This document shows positions 7,309-16,992 of a stretch of 64,000 nt of DNA, in pieces. Position 1 is the stretch's first letter, and each line of letters begins with the position of its first letter. A program made the translations under genes and the position numbers. The DNA comes from Nocardioides sp. NBC_00368 (lineage in GTDB: Bacteria; Actinomycetota; Actinomycetes; Propionibacteriales; Nocardioidaceae). The notes beneath the pieces are model-generated. The model made no database searches and was not told the origin of the DNA. It saw nothing but the letters and a program-made list of their open reading frames with translations. The stretch is from contig NZ_CP107970.1 in the NCBI RefSeq assembly GCF_036090055.1, forward strand, positions 1,614,501 to 1,678,500. Direction: 5' to 3'.

Positions 7309-9015
7309 TCAGGGAACCATCCAACCCAGCACAGGAGTCGACTGGAGGGCGACGAGAACGCACATGAAGGCCAGCATGGCGATGCTCCATCCGAAGACCT
7401 TGCGGAAGATCTCGCCCTCCTTGCCGGCCATGCCGACGGCCGCCGCAGCGATGGCCAGGTTCTGCGGACTCACCATCTTGCCGAGCACACCGCCCGATGA
7501 GTTGGAGGCGGCCATCAGCACCTGGTCCAGCCCGGCCTCCTTCGCCGTCGTCACCTGGAGGAGACCGAAGAGGGCGTTGGAGGAGGTGTCCGAGCCGGTC
7601 ACCGCCACACCGAGCCAGCCGAGGATCGGCGAGAGGACGGCGAACGCGCTGCCGGTTCCTGCCAGCCAGGCGCCGATCGAGCCGGTCTGACCGGAGAAGT
7701 TCATGACGTACGCCAGGCCCAGCACGGCCATCACGGTGACGATGGCCGGCGCGAGCTGGCGGTAGGTGTCGCGGTAGGTCGTCGCGACCGCGCCCGGCCG
7801 GATCCTCAGGCAGATCGCGGTGATGAGGCCCGAGAGCAGCAGCATCGTGCCGGCCGCGGGGAACCAGTCGAACTTGAAGCCGCCCTGAGCACCGGCGACG
7901 TCGCCGAGCCCCGGGAAGACCACCGTCGGGGTGTAGTCGGTCCCGGAGAGCGTGAACGGGCGGTGGGCCAGTGCTTCCTTGATCGCGGGGACGCTGACGA
8001 TCACGAAGATCACGATGATGATCGCGTACGGCAGGAAGGCCTTGAAGACCTCTCTGCTGCTGTCGCGCACCTCGCCACCGCCGTCGCCGGACGCGGCGCC
8101 GGACGGAGCGCCGGACGGAGCGCCGGACGGAGCGCCGGACGCGGCGCCGCCGGACGAACCGGCGGTTGCGCCGACCAGCGACTCGGCAGGGACCTTCTCG
8201 CGTGGCTGCCAGACCCGCAGCAGACCGACGACCACGACGACCGAGAAGAGCGAGGCGACGATGTCGGCCAGCGGCACGGAGATGTAGTTCGACGCGACGA
8301 ACTGGGCGATGCCGAAGCCGAGGCCGCACAGCAGCGCCGGAAGCCAGGTCTGCCTGAGGCCGCGCCTGCCGTCGACCACGAAGACCAGGATGAGGGGCAC
8401 CACCACCGCCAGGACCGGTGTCTGGCGGCCTACCATCGCGCCCAGCGCCTCGACGCTGAACCCGGTCTGGTCCGAGAGCGCGTTGATGGGCGAGGCCATC
8501 GCGCCGTACGCCACCGGGGCGGTGTTGGCGATCAGCGCGACCGCGGCCGCCTTGACCGGCTTGAAGCCCATCGCCATCAGCATCACCACGGTGATCGCCA
8601 CCGGCGTACCGAACCCGGCCAGGGCCTCCAGCAGCGCACCGAAGGAGAAGGCGATGATCAGCGCCTGGATCCGCTGGTCGTCGCTGACCTTGCTGAACGC
8701 CCGGCGCAGCACGTCGAAGTGGCCGGTGTGCACGGTCAGGTTGTAGACGAAGACCGCGTTGATGACGATCCACATGATCGGGAAGAAGCCCGAGAGCAGC
8801 GCGCCCTGGGCAGCGGACAGGATCGCGTCGTCGACCGGCATCTCGAAGAGGGCGACGGCGACGACCAGAGCGACGGTCAGCGAGATGAGGCCGGCCTGCC
8901 AGGCCTTCATCTTCAGCCCGCCGAGGAGGACGAACATGGTGATCAGCGGTAGGGCGCCGCACAGGGCGCTCAGGACGAGCGAACCGCCGACCTGGTCCGG
9001 TACTGGCTCAAACAT
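7309..9015 (-). CDS. lldP: L-lactate permease (LctP/LldP family), probable lactate/glycolate uptake
   Basis: 568 residues with about 12-14 hydrophobic helices. Family motifs seen: the N-terminal helices LPLITMFVLLGGLKMKAWQA, AFSFGALLEALAGFGTPVAI, and the C-terminal signature GWLGVAVTGSDTSSNALF with NSSGGVLGKMVSPQNLAIA. It imports lactate or glycolate with protons. It is the last gene of the glcDEF operon (69 bp after glcF), so glycolate is a credible substrate here. Oddity: the cytoplasmic loop near residues 287-310 is a Gly/Ala/Pro/Ser low-complexity tract encoded by tandem 12-bp repeats, not a normal part of the family. Confidence 0.92.
   Translation of the reverse strand: MFEPVPDQVGGSLVLSALCGALPLITMFVLLGGLKMKAWQAGLISLTVALVVAVALFEMPVDDAILSAAQGALLSGFFPIMWIVINAVFVYNLTVHTGHFDVLRRAFSKVSDDQRIQALIIAFSFGALLEALAGFGTPVAITVVMLMAMGFKPVKAAAVALIANTAPVAYGAMASPINALSDQTGFSVEALGAMVGRQTPVLAVVVPLILVFVVDGRRGLRQTWLPALLCGLGFGIAQFVASNYISVPLADIVASLFSVVVVVGLLRVWQPREKVPAESLVGATAGSSGGAASGAPSGAPSGAPSGAASGDGGGEVRDSSREVFKAFLPYAIIIVIFVIVSVPAIKEALAHRPFTLSGTDYTPTVVFPGLGDVAGAQGGFKFDWFPAAGTMLLLSGLITAICLRIRPGAVATTYRDTYRQLAPAIVTVMAVLGLAYVMNFSGQTGSIGAWLAGTGSAFAVLSPILGWLGVAVTGSDTSSNALFGLLQVTTAKEAGLDQVLMAASNSSGGVLGKMVSPQNLAIAAAAVGMAGKEGEIFRKVFGWSIAMLAFMCVLVALQSTPVLGWMVP
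8094..8152. repeat. Tandem 12-bp repeat inside the lactate permease gene
   Basis: The unit CGCCGGACGGAG is repeated about four times with slightly diverged end copies (CGCCGGACGCGG). It encodes Gly-Ala-Pro-Ser units on the minus strand and keeps the frame, so copy-number change would only lengthen or shorten a loop. Confidence 0.85.
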
Positions 9016-9084
9016 GGCGACTCCGAGGGTCGTTGGCGTGGGAGATGAGCCCCCGAGACGTGGGGGTGTTCAGTTGTCGGAGAA

Positions 9085-10413
9085 TCAGATGGTGCGGCTG
9101 CGCAGCGCCTCGGGCGAGGAGCCGCTGATCGAGGCGTCGAGCACCTCGACGAGGTGGGCCATGCCGAGCCGATGTCCTTGTGCGGAGATCGCCGAGGCGA
9201 CCTGGAGCAGGCAGCCCGGGTTGGCCGTGACGAGCACCTCGGCGCCGGTGGCGACGATGTTGCGCGCCTTGCGCTCGCCCAGCTCGCGGGCGGGCTCGGG
9301 GTTGAGGATGTTGTAGATGCCGGCCGAGCCGCAGCAGATCGCCCCTTCGGCGATCTCGCGCAGCTCGACCCCGGGGATGCCGCTCAGCAGCGCCCGCGGC
9401 TGGGCGCGTACGCCCTGGGCATGGGCGAGGTGGCAGGCATCGTGGTAGGCGACGGTGAGGTCGAGCGGGTGACGCTCGGCGACCGGGCCGAGCTCGTCGA
9501 GGATCTCGGCGATGTCGCGGACCTTCGCCTCGAACCCCGCGGCTTTGACGGCGTAGGCGGGGTCGTCGGCGAGCAGCCGGGCGTAGTCCTTGAGCGTCGA
9601 GCCGCAGCCGGCGGCGTTGATGACGATGTGCTCGACCCCGACGTCCTCGAAGGCGTCGATGATCCGTCGGGCGTACGCCTGAGCCTCCCGCTCGCGGCCG
9701 TTGTGCACCGAGAGCGCACCGCAGCAGCCCTGACCGGCCGGGATGACCACGTCGCAGCCCTCGGCGGCGAGCACCCGCGCGGTCGCGGCGTTGACGCCGG
9801 GGAAGAACGCGCCCTGGACGCAGCCGGTGAGCATGCCGACCACCGCACGCCGCTCCCCCACCGCGGGCACACGCTCAGGCAGCGGCGCGGCCTCGGTGAT
9901 GGTCGGGGTGAGCCGCTCCATCGCGGCCAGGTGAGGTGCCATCCGCTCGAGCAGGCCGGTACTGCGAAGCCGACGGTCGAGGCCCGTACGCTGCAGCAGC
10001 TTCAGCGGACCGCGCATAGCTCGGAGCCGCCTCGGATGCGGGAAGATCGCGAAGATCAGGCTCCGCAGCGCCTTCTCCTTCGGCGTACGTGCGTGGTTGC
10101 GCTCGACCTGAGCGCGGGTCTGCTCGATGAGGGTGTCGTAGCGGACGCCCGAGGGGCAGGCGGTCACGCACGACATGCAGCCCAGGCAGTTGTCCCAGTG
10201 CTGCACCATCGAGTCCGACATCGGCTCGCCCTCGAGGCCCTCCTTCATCAGGTAGAGCCGCCCGCGCGGGGAGTCCATCTCCTCGCCCCACAGTAGATAG
10301 GTGGGGCAGGTCGGCAGGCAGAAGCCGCAGTGCACGCAGTCGTCGAGCAGGTGCTGGTCGGGCGGATGCTCCTCGTCGAAGGCCCCCAGATTTCGGATGT
10401 CCATGTCCGTCAT
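9085..10413 (-). CDS. glcF: Glycolate oxidase iron-sulfur subunit GlcF
   Basis: 442 residues. Two 4Fe-4S motifs open the protein: CVHCGFCLPTCP and CLGCMSCVTACP. Two CCG-type cysteine-rich domains follow (GQGCCGALSVHNG with AAGCGSTLKDYA; then AICCGSAGIYNILNPE with ANPGCLLQ). This is the heterodisulfide-reductase-like electron-carrying subunit that takes electrons from GlcD/GlcE to the respiratory chain. It starts 3 nt after the glcE stop. Complete, typical length. Confidence 0.95.
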   Translation of the reverse strand: MTDMDIRNLGAFDEEHPPDQHLLDDCVHCGFCLPTCPTYLLWGEEMDSPRGRLYLMKEGLEGEPMSDSMVQHWDNCLGCMSCVTACPSGVRYDTLIEQTRAQVERNHARTPKEKALRSLIFAIFPHPRRLRAMRGPLKLLQRTGLDRRLRSTGLLERMAPHLAAMERLTPTITEAAPLPERVPAVGERRAVVGMLTGCVQGAFFPGVNAATARVLAAEGCDVVIPAGQGCCGALSVHNGREREAQAYARRIIDAFEDVGVEHIVINAAGCGSTLKDYARLLADDPAYAVKAAGFEAKVRDIAEILDELGPVAERHPLDLTVAYHDACHLAHAQGVRAQPRALLSGIPGVELREIAEGAICCGSAGIYNILNPEPARELGERKARNIVATGAEVLVTANPGCLLQVASAISAQGHRLGMAHLVEVLDASISGSSPEALRSRTI

Positions 10414-10416
10414 GGG

Positions 10417-11583
10417 CTAGATCCCTCCTACGAAGCGACCCGGACTGAGCCTGTGGTCGGGGTCGAACTCGTTCTTGACCCGGCGCATCAGCTCCAGGGC
10501 CGGGACCGGCCCCCACAGGTCCAGCTGCTGCTTGATCGACTGCGGGGCATCGAGAACCACGGTGCTGCCTCCATGACGACCCGTGGTCTCGCGCAGCCGC
10601 TCGAGGAGCGTACGGATCTCGGTGATGTCCCGGTCGGCGGGAACGGCGACGTACGCGACGCCGACGCCGGCCGAGCCACGCAGCCCGAGCTCGCCGGCTG
10701 CCTCGATCAGGTCGGCGAGACCGGAGAGCCGAAAGGTCACCTTGATCCCGAGATGCCTGTCGCTGGTGTCGTCCCACGGGTAGCGGCCCCAGCCGGCGGG
10801 AGGGCGGTCGCTGATCTCGGCGCCCGGGAGCAGTTGCTTCAGGACGGCCGTACGTCCCGCCACGCCCTCCGGGCGCCCCTCGACCAGCACGTCGACCCGC
10901 AGCCCGTCGGCGGTGGCGTCCACCTCGAGACCGGAGGGCACCGTCTGCGAGTGCAGGACCGCCTGGGTGAGCTCGGCGGCGTGCGCGGCGTCATGCGCGG
11001 TGACACCGACCCAGCGTCGGCTCTGCGGGACCGGGTGGAGCCGGAAGGTCGCCCCGGTGACCACCGCGAGCGTGCCCATCGAGCCGACGAGGAGCTTGCC
11101 GACGTCGTAGCCGGCGACGTTCTTGACGACCTTGCCGCCGGCCTTGGCGACCACGCCGTCGGCGCGCACCATCGTCACCCCGATGAGCAGGTCGCGCATC
11201 GTGCCGGCGAGCATCCGCAGCGGGCCGCTGGTGTTGGTCGCCAGGGTGCCGCCGACGGTCGCGCCGGGGACGGTCTCGTCGAGGGCGAGACGCTGGCCGG
11301 CCGCGGCGACGTGCTCGTTCAGCCGGGCCAGGGGCGTCCCGGCTCCGACGGTGGCGATCAGATCGCCGGAGGCGTGCTCGATCACCTGGTCCAGCGCGGA
11401 GAGGTCGAGCAGGATGTCGGCCGAGGTCGGCGGGTTGCCCCAGCTCAGCTTGGTGCCGGCTCCGGTCGGGACGACGGACTCCCCCGCTGACACCGCGGCG
11501 CGCATGATCTCGGCGACCTCGGCGGTGCTCGTCGGGCGCTCGATGCGACCGGGGGTGACTCCGGAGACGGTGATGTCGGACAT
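10417..11583 (-). CDS. glcE: Glycolate oxidase FAD-binding subunit GlcE
   Basis: 388 residues, starting at MSDITVSGVTPGR, whose ATG overlaps the glcD stop by one base (TGATG); the frame stays open far upstream only as a shadow of glcD. It has an FAD_binding_4 domain (VVPTGAGTKLSWGNPP; AGTPLARLNEHVAAAGQRLALD; GATVGGTLATNTSGPLR; GKVVKNVAGYDVGKL). It forms the glycolate dehydrogenase complex with GlcD and GlcF. The C-terminal half is poorly conserved in the family and adds no recognisable motif. Confidence 0.94.
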   Translation of the reverse strand: MSDITVSGVTPGRIERPTSTAEVAEIMRAAVSAGESVVPTGAGTKLSWGNPPTSADILLDLSALDQVIEHASGDLIATVGAGTPLARLNEHVAAAGQRLALDETVPGATVGGTLATNTSGPLRMLAGTMRDLLIGVTMVRADGVVAKAGGKVVKNVAGYDVGKLLVGSMGTLAVVTGATFRLHPVPQSRRWVGVTAHDAAHAAELTQAVLHSQTVPSGLEVDATADGLRVDVLVEGRPEGVAGRTAVLKQLLPGAEISDRPPAGWGRYPWDDTSDRHLGIKVTFRLSGLADLIEAAGELGLRGSAGVGVAYVAVPADRDITEIRTLLERLRETTGRHGGSTVVLDAPQSIKQQLDLWGPVPALELMRRVKNEFDPDHRLSPGRFVGGI

Positions 11584-13049
11584 CAGAAGACCTCCGCGAC
11601 GCCGGCCTGCTGCAGCGGGTGCGCGCCCTGACGCCGGCCCGGACGCTCGCCGCACAGCCGCGGGGTCGGGAAGATCTTGCCCGGGTTGGAGATCCGGTCC
11701 GGGTCGAAGGCGCAGCGGACGAGCTGCATGGTGTCGAGGTCGTCGGCGGCGTACATCTTCGGCATGTGGGCCGCCTTGTCGGCGCCGACGCCGTGCTCCC
11801 CGGTGATCGAGCCGCCGTGCTGCAGGCACAGGTCGAGGATCCCGCGGCTGACCTCCTCGGCGGCGTCCCCGGCGCCGGGGACGGCGTCGTCGAAGAGCAC
11901 CAGCGGATGCAGGTTGCCGTCGCCGGCGTGGAAGACGTTGGCGACGCGTACGCCGGAGCGCTCGGAGAGCTCCGTGATCGCCCGCAGCACCTCGGGCAGG
12001 GCGGTCCGCGGGATGACGCCGTCCTGCACGATGTAGTCGGGGCTGATCCGGCCGACGGCCGCGAAGGCGGACTTGCGGCCCTTCCAGATCAGGAACCGCT
12101 CCTCGGGAGTCTTCGCGGTGCGGATCTCGAAGGCACCGGTCTCCTCGCAGAACCGGACCACGTCGGCGTACTCGGCATCCACCTCGGCGGCCGGACCGTC
12201 CAGCTCGATGACCAGCACCGCGCCCGCGCCGTCGGGGTAGCCGCAGTGCACCGCGGCCTCGGCGGCCTCGATCGCGAGCGCGTCCATCATCTCGATCGCC
12301 GCCGGCACGATGCCGGCCGCGATGATCGCGGACACCGCGGCACCGGCGCGGTCGGTGGAGTCGAAGCCCACCAGCAGGGTGACCACCTTCTCCGGCAGCC
12401 GGACCAGCCGCACCGTCACCTCCGTGACGATCCCGAGGGTGCCCTCCGACCCCACGACGGCACCGAGCAGGTCGTAGCCGGGGCTGTCGGGGGCGTCCCC
12501 GCCGAGGCGTACGCGATCGCCGTCGGCGGCGACGAACTCGGCGGCGAGCACGTGGTTGGTCGTGAAGCCGTACTTGAGGCAGTGGGCACCGCCGGAGTTC
12601 TCCGCCACGTTGCCCCCGATCGAGCAGACCTGCTGGCTGGAGGGGTCCGGCGCGTAGTAGTAGCCCACCGGGGTCGCCGCCCGGGTGACGTCGAGGTTGA
12701 TGACGCCGGGCTCGACGACGGCGCGTTGGTCCTCCCGCCGGATCTCCTTGATGGCCCGCAGCCGCGAGGTGACCACCAGGACACCCTCGGCATGCGGCAG
12801 GCTCCCGCCGGAGAGCCCCGTGCCGGATCCGCGGGCCACGTACGGGATCTGCAGCTCGGCGCAGCACCGCACGATCGCGGCGAGCTGCTCGGCGGTCTCC
12901 GGGATCACCACGAGCGCCGGGGTGACCCGGTAGTGGGCCAGCCCGTCGCACTCGTACGTCCGCAGCCGGGCGTGGTCGGTGATCACGCCGTCCTCGGGGA
13001 GGAGCGCCCGCGCCCGCCGGATCAGAGTCTCCAGTGGTGTCAGGCCCAT
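11583..13049 (-). CDS. glcD: Glycolate oxidase catalytic subunit GlcD
   Basis: 488 residues. The FAD-binding domain shows YVARGSGTGLSGGSLPHAEG and the VCSIGGNVAENSGGAHCLKYG signature; the C-terminal FAD-linked oxidase domain contains NVFHAGDGNLHPLVLFD and GSITGEHGVGADKA, the usual metal/active-site His-rich segments. It oxidises glycolate (or D-lactate) to glyoxylate (pyruvate). It heads the glcD-glcE-glcF-lldP operon; a GGGAG ribosome site precedes the ATG. A final tail (about residues 470-488) departs from the family and may be unstructured. Confidence 0.95.
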   Translation of the reverse strand: MGLTPLETLIRRARALLPEDGVITDHARLRTYECDGLAHYRVTPALVVIPETAEQLAAIVRCCAELQIPYVARGSGTGLSGGSLPHAEGVLVVTSRLRAIKEIRREDQRAVVEPGVINLDVTRAATPVGYYYAPDPSSQQVCSIGGNVAENSGGAHCLKYGFTTNHVLAAEFVAADGDRVRLGGDAPDSPGYDLLGAVVGSEGTLGIVTEVTVRLVRLPEKVVTLLVGFDSTDRAGAAVSAIIAAGIVPAAIEMMDALAIEAAEAAVHCGYPDGAGAVLVIELDGPAAEVDAEYADVVRFCEETGAFEIRTAKTPEERFLIWKGRKSAFAAVGRISPDYIVQDGVIPRTALPEVLRAITELSERSGVRVANVFHAGDGNLHPLVLFDDAVPGAGDAAEEVSRGILDLCLQHGGSITGEHGVGADKAAHMPKMYAADDLDTMQLVRCAFDPDRISNPGKIFPTPRLCGERPGRRQGAHPLQQAGVAEVF

Positions 13050-13139
13050 CGCTCCCTCGATTTCGTATCGCGGAATCCTCCTTCTGCCCCCTGGAACTTT
13101 AGGGCACGGAGGGCAGTGAGGGCAATGGTTTGCTGTGAC

Positions 13140-14564
13140 TCACGTCACCAGTTGCCCCGGGTCGGCCGTTGCGGGCTGGGCGAGCTGCTCCGGCCGGAGC
13201 AGGTGAGCGAGCCGCTCGGGTGAGATCAGGCCGCGCTCGAGGATCAGCTCGGCGACGCCACGACCGGTGCGGAGCGCCTCGCGGGCGATCTCGGTCGCGG
13301 CGACGTACCCGATCTCCGGGTTGAGCGCGGTGACGAGCCCGATGGAGCGCTCGACCTGAGCCCGGGTCAGCTCCCCGTTGACCGTGATGCCGCGTACGCA
13401 GCGCTCCGCGAGCACACGGCAGGCGGCGGCCAGGTGGGTGATGCTGGCGACCAGCGAGTGCAGGATCACCGGCTCGAACGCGTTGAGCTGAAGCTGACCG
13501 GCCTCGGCGGCCATGGTGACGGTGACGTCGTTGCCGATCACCTCGAACGCGACCTGGTTGACGACCTCCGGGATGACCGGGTTGACCTTGCCCGGCATGA
13601 TCGAGGACCCGGCCTGGACCGGGGGCAGGTTGATCTCGCCGAGGCCGGCTCGCGGCCCGGAGGAGAGCAGCCGCAGGTCGTTGCAGGTCTTGGACACCTT
13701 GACCGCGACCCGCTTGAGCACGCCGGAGAGGTGGACGAACGCCCCGCAGTCCTGGGTCGCCTCGATCAGGTCCGGGGCGGTCACCAACGGCAGACCGGTG
13801 ATCTCGGCCAGGTGACGGCGAGCGATCTCGGCGTAGCCGGCGGGCGCGTTGAGGCCGGTGCCGATCGCGGTCGCGCCCAGGTTGATCTCGTGCAGCAGGG
13901 TGACCGCCTCCTGCAGCCGGAGCCGGTCCTCGCCCAGCATCACCGCGTAGGTGCGAAACTCCTGGCCGACCGTCATCGGCACGGCGTCCTGGAGCTGCGT
14001 ACGTCCCATCTTGAGGACGCCGGCGAACTCCTCGGCCTTCGCGGCGAAGGCGTCCTCGAGGACGCGCATGGCGTCGGCCAGCGCGCCGACCGCGATGATG
14101 GTCGCGATGTTGACGGCGGTGGGATAGGCGTCGTTGGTCGACTGGCTGAGGTTGACGTGCTCGTTGGGGTGGAGCTGGTCGTAGCCGCCCTTCTCGTGAC
14201 CGAGCAGCTCCAGGGCCCGGTTGGCGATGACCTCGTTGGCGTTCATGTTGGTCGAGGTGCCGGCGCCACCCTGGATGACGTCGACGACGAACTGGTCGTG
14301 CAGCTTCCCGGTACGGATCTCCTGGCACGCCGACGCGATCGCCCCGGCACGCTCGGGATCGAGGAGGCCGAGCTCGAGGTTGGCGAGCGCGGCGGCCTCC
14401 TTGACGGCGCTGAGCGCGTTCACCAGGTGCGGATAGGTGCCGATCGTGGTGCCGGTGATCGGGAAGTTGGCGCGGGCGCGGGCCGTGTGGACGCCCCAGT
14501 ACGCCTCCGCGGGGACGTCGAGATCGCCGAGCAGGTCGTGCTCGCGGCGGGTCGGTGGGGTCAT
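13140..14564 (-). CDS. aspA: Aspartate ammonia-lyase (aspartase)
   Basis: 474 residues of the fumarase/aspartase superfamily. The signature loop GSSIMPGKVNPVIPE carries the catalytic Ser, and the substrate-binding segments GGAGTSTNMNANEVIANRA and VNLSQSTNDAYPTA are intact. It releases ammonia from aspartate to give fumarate. The ATG overlaps the asparaginase stop (ATGA), making it the last gene of a GntR-permease-asparaginase-aspartase operon; that context favours aspartase over fumarase. Confidence 0.93.
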   Translation of the reverse strand: MTPPTRREHDLLGDLDVPAEAYWGVHTARARANFPITGTTIGTYPHLVNALSAVKEAAALANLELGLLDPERAGAIASACQEIRTGKLHDQFVVDVIQGGAGTSTNMNANEVIANRALELLGHEKGGYDQLHPNEHVNLSQSTNDAYPTAVNIATIIAVGALADAMRVLEDAFAAKAEEFAGVLKMGRTQLQDAVPMTVGQEFRTYAVMLGEDRLRLQEAVTLLHEINLGATAIGTGLNAPAGYAEIARRHLAEITGLPLVTAPDLIEATQDCGAFVHLSGVLKRVAVKVSKTCNDLRLLSSGPRAGLGEINLPPVQAGSSIMPGKVNPVIPEVVNQVAFEVIGNDVTVTMAAEAGQLQLNAFEPVILHSLVASITHLAAACRVLAERCVRGITVNGELTRAQVERSIGLVTALNPEIGYVAATEIAREALRTGRGVAELILERGLISPERLAHLLRPEQLAQPATADPGQLVT

Positions 14565-15565
14565 GGCTTCTCCGTCGGGTCGAGAGCGGTCGGGGTGAGC
14601 GCCGCGGCCGGGCGCAGCGCGGTGGGCGCGAACGGGGCGAGCACGCCGGGGTCGACCCCGGCCTCGGCCAGGAGGGCGAGCAACGCCGGCAGGCGGGCCC
14701 GATCGGCTCCGTCGGCGACCTTGAGCGCGAGGCTGGTGCCGTCGGGCAGGGCGGCGACCTGGACGCCTTCGAACCCGTCCTTGGCGAGCAGTCCGGGCAC
14801 CGCCCGCATCAGGGCGGTGACGTCACGACGACTGCCTGCGACCATCTCGGGGTGGCGGCGCATCGCCGTGGCGACCCGGTGTTCCGCGCTGCCCTCAGGG
14901 GCGAGCACGAGGCTCCGCGCGGCGCGAGCGAGGCCGTGCAGCGAGACCGCGAACAACGGGGTGCCGCAGCCGTCGGCGGTCACCGTCGCGACCCGCTGGC
15001 CGGTGAGCTCCTCGACGGTGGCACGGATGACCTCCTGGAGCGAGTGCGCGGGATCGAGGTAGCGGTCGTGCGCCCACCCCGCGGCCGCGCAGGTCGCAAC
15101 CATCGCGGCGTGCTTGCCCGAGCAGTTGTGCGCGAGCCGGCTCCGCTGCCCGTCGGCGCGCAGCCAGGACTCCCGCTCGATCGGGTCGTACGGCAGGTCC
15201 GGCGGGTTCTGCAGGGCGTCCTCGCCGAGGCCCGCTGAGGCCAGCAATTGGCGCGCTCCGGCGAGGTGGACCGTCTCACCGGAGTGGCTGGCCGCGGCGA
15301 GCGCGAGCAGATCGTCGCCGACATCGAGCCCGGCGCGCACCATCGCCACCGCCTGCATCGGCTTGGCCGCCGACCGCGGGTAGAACGCGGCCTCGACGTC
15401 GCCGACCGCCAGGCGTACGCGGCCCTCGGGATCGAGGAGGACGGCCGAGCCGTGATGGACACCTTCGACCATCTCGCCACGCCAGACCTCGACCAGAGGC
15501 TGGTGGGCGGGCACCCGCATCGGAGCCGCGTCGGCGACCGGTGTCACGAGGTGGGGCAGGCTCAT
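14561..15565 (-). CDS. Type II-like asparaginase (bacterial-plant AsgA/asparaginase_II family)
   Basis: 334 residues, starting at MSLPHLVTPVADAAPMR with an ATG that overlaps the permease stop (TGATG). Family hallmarks are AFYPRSAAKPMQAVAMV, AAASHSGETVHLA, LAHNCSGKHAAMVATCAAAGW and TVTADGCGTPLFA. It should hydrolyse asparagine to aspartate and ammonia, directly feeding the aspartase encoded next. It is not the AnsA/AnsB fold; this is the thermolabile asparaginase family common in actinobacteria and rhizobia. Confidence 0.9.
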   Translation of the reverse strand: MSLPHLVTPVADAAPMRVPAHQPLVEVWRGEMVEGVHHGSAVLLDPEGRVRLAVGDVEAAFYPRSAAKPMQAVAMVRAGLDVGDDLLALAAASHSGETVHLAGARQLLASAGLGEDALQNPPDLPYDPIERESWLRADGQRSRLAHNCSGKHAAMVATCAAAGWAHDRYLDPAHSLQEVIRATVEELTGQRVATVTADGCGTPLFAVSLHGLARAARSLVLAPEGSAEHRVATAMRRHPEMVAGSRRDVTALMRAVPGLLAKDGFEGVQVAALPDGTSLALKVADGADRARLPALLALLAEAGVDPGVLAPFAPTALRPAAALTPTALDPTEKP

Positions 15566-16992
15566 CACACCTCCATCTCGGAGGTGTCGATGCGATCGCG
15601 GACGAGGAACCAGCCGCCGACCAGCGCCACCAGCAGCACCGGCATCGCGAGCAGGGTGATCCGGCCGACGTGGTCGAAGAACATCAGGATCAGGACCAGG
15701 GCCAGGAACCCCAGCGCGATGAACTGCGGCATCGGTGACCGCGGCACCCGGAAGGCCGGCCGCTCGAACTCTCCGGCGCGGCTGCGGCGCACGAAGATCG
15801 TGTGGCTGATCAGGATGATCGCCCACGTCGCGATGATGCCGACCGAGGCCAGGTTGAGGACGATCTCGAACGCCTGGGCGGGCACGACGTAGTTCAGCCC
15901 GACACCGAGGACGCAGACGGCAGCGGTCATCAGGATGCCGCCGTAGGGCACCTTGTGCCGGTTCATCGCCGCGGCGAAGCGGGGGGCGGTGCCGGCCGCG
16001 GCGAGGGATCGCAGGATCCGGCCCGTGGAGTAGAGCCCGGAGTTGAGGCTCGACATCGCGGCGGTGAGGACCACCAGGTTCATCACGTCGCCCGCACCGG
16101 GCACGCCGACGCGCGACAGCACGGTCACGAACGGGCTCTCGTCGGCGGAGTAGGCCGACCACGGCAGCAGCATCGCGAGCAGCACGACCGAGCCGACGTA
16201 GAAGATGCCGATGCGCCAGATGATCGTGTTGATCGCCCGGGGCATGACGCGGCGCGGGTCCGCGGTCTCGCCGGCGGCGACGCCGACCAGCTCGATGGAG
16301 GCGTAGGCGAAGATGACGCCCTGGATCACCAGGACCATCGGGAGGATGCCGGCGGGGAACATGCCGCCGTGCTCGGTGATCAGCTGCGGCCCGGGGGTGG
16401 TGCCGTCGATCGGGTGCCGGGTCACGATGAGGAAGATCGCGATCGCCATGAAGACCACCAGCGTGGCCACCTTGATGAGCGCGAACCAGAACTCCATCTC
16501 GCCGAACAGGCGGACCGAGAGCAGGTTGAGCGCCAGCACGATCACCAGAGCACCGAGGGCGAGCACCCACTGCGGGACGGGCGCGAAGAACGACCAGTAG
16601 TGGGCGTAGAGCGCGATCGCGGTGATGTCGGCGATGCCGGTGGTCGACCAGTTCAGGAAGTACATCCAGCCCGCGGTGTACGCCCCTTTCTCGCCGAGGA
16701 ACTCGCGGGCGTAGGAGACGAAGGCTCCGGAGGAGGGGCGGTAGAGGATCAGCTCACCGAGGCAGCGCACGACGATGAACGCGACGAGGCCGCACGCGGC
16801 GTACGCGATGGCGAGGGAGGGCCCGGCACTCGCCAGCCGCCCGCCCGCACCGAGGAACAGGCCGGTGCCGATGGCGCCACCGATCGCGATCATCGTGATG
16901 TGGCGCGGCGTGAGGGACTTGCCGTAGCCCTCGTCGCCCGCGTCGGCGGGCGAGGGCAGGGCTTCGGTGCCGGTGGAGGTCGGCAGGGTCAT
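15565..16992 (-). CDS. ansP: Asparagine permease, APC amino-acid transporter family
   Basis: 475 residues and 12 predicted membrane helices. The first helix is MIAIGGAIGTGLFLGAGGRL, the APC signature that binds the substrate carboxylate; ELILYRPSSGAFVSYAREFLGEKGAYTAGWMYFLNW is typical of the AAT subgroup that contains AnsP and GabP. The operon with an asparaginase and an aspartase supports asparagine as substrate. Its ATG overlaps the stop of the GntR regulator gene. Confidence 0.88.
   Translation of the reverse strand: MTLPTSTGTEALPSPADAGDEGYGKSLTPRHITMIAIGGAIGTGLFLGAGGRLASAGPSLAIAYAACGLVAFIVVRCLGELILYRPSSGAFVSYAREFLGEKGAYTAGWMYFLNWSTTGIADITAIALYAHYWSFFAPVPQWVLALGALVIVLALNLLSVRLFGEMEFWFALIKVATLVVFMAIAIFLIVTRHPIDGTTPGPQLITEHGGMFPAGILPMVLVIQGVIFAYASIELVGVAAGETADPRRVMPRAINTIIWRIGIFYVGSVVLLAMLLPWSAYSADESPFVTVLSRVGVPGAGDVMNLVVLTAAMSSLNSGLYSTGRILRSLAAAGTAPRFAAAMNRHKVPYGGILMTAAVCVLGVGLNYVVPAQAFEIVLNLASVGIIATWAIILISHTIFVRRSRAGEFERPAFRVPRSPMPQFIALGFLALVLILMFFDHVGRITLLAMPVLLVALVGGWFLVRDRIDTSEMEV

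Noticed and set aside
8094..8152. Possible CRISPR-like repeat
   Set aside because: Units are 12 bp, contiguous without spacers, and keep a coding frame.
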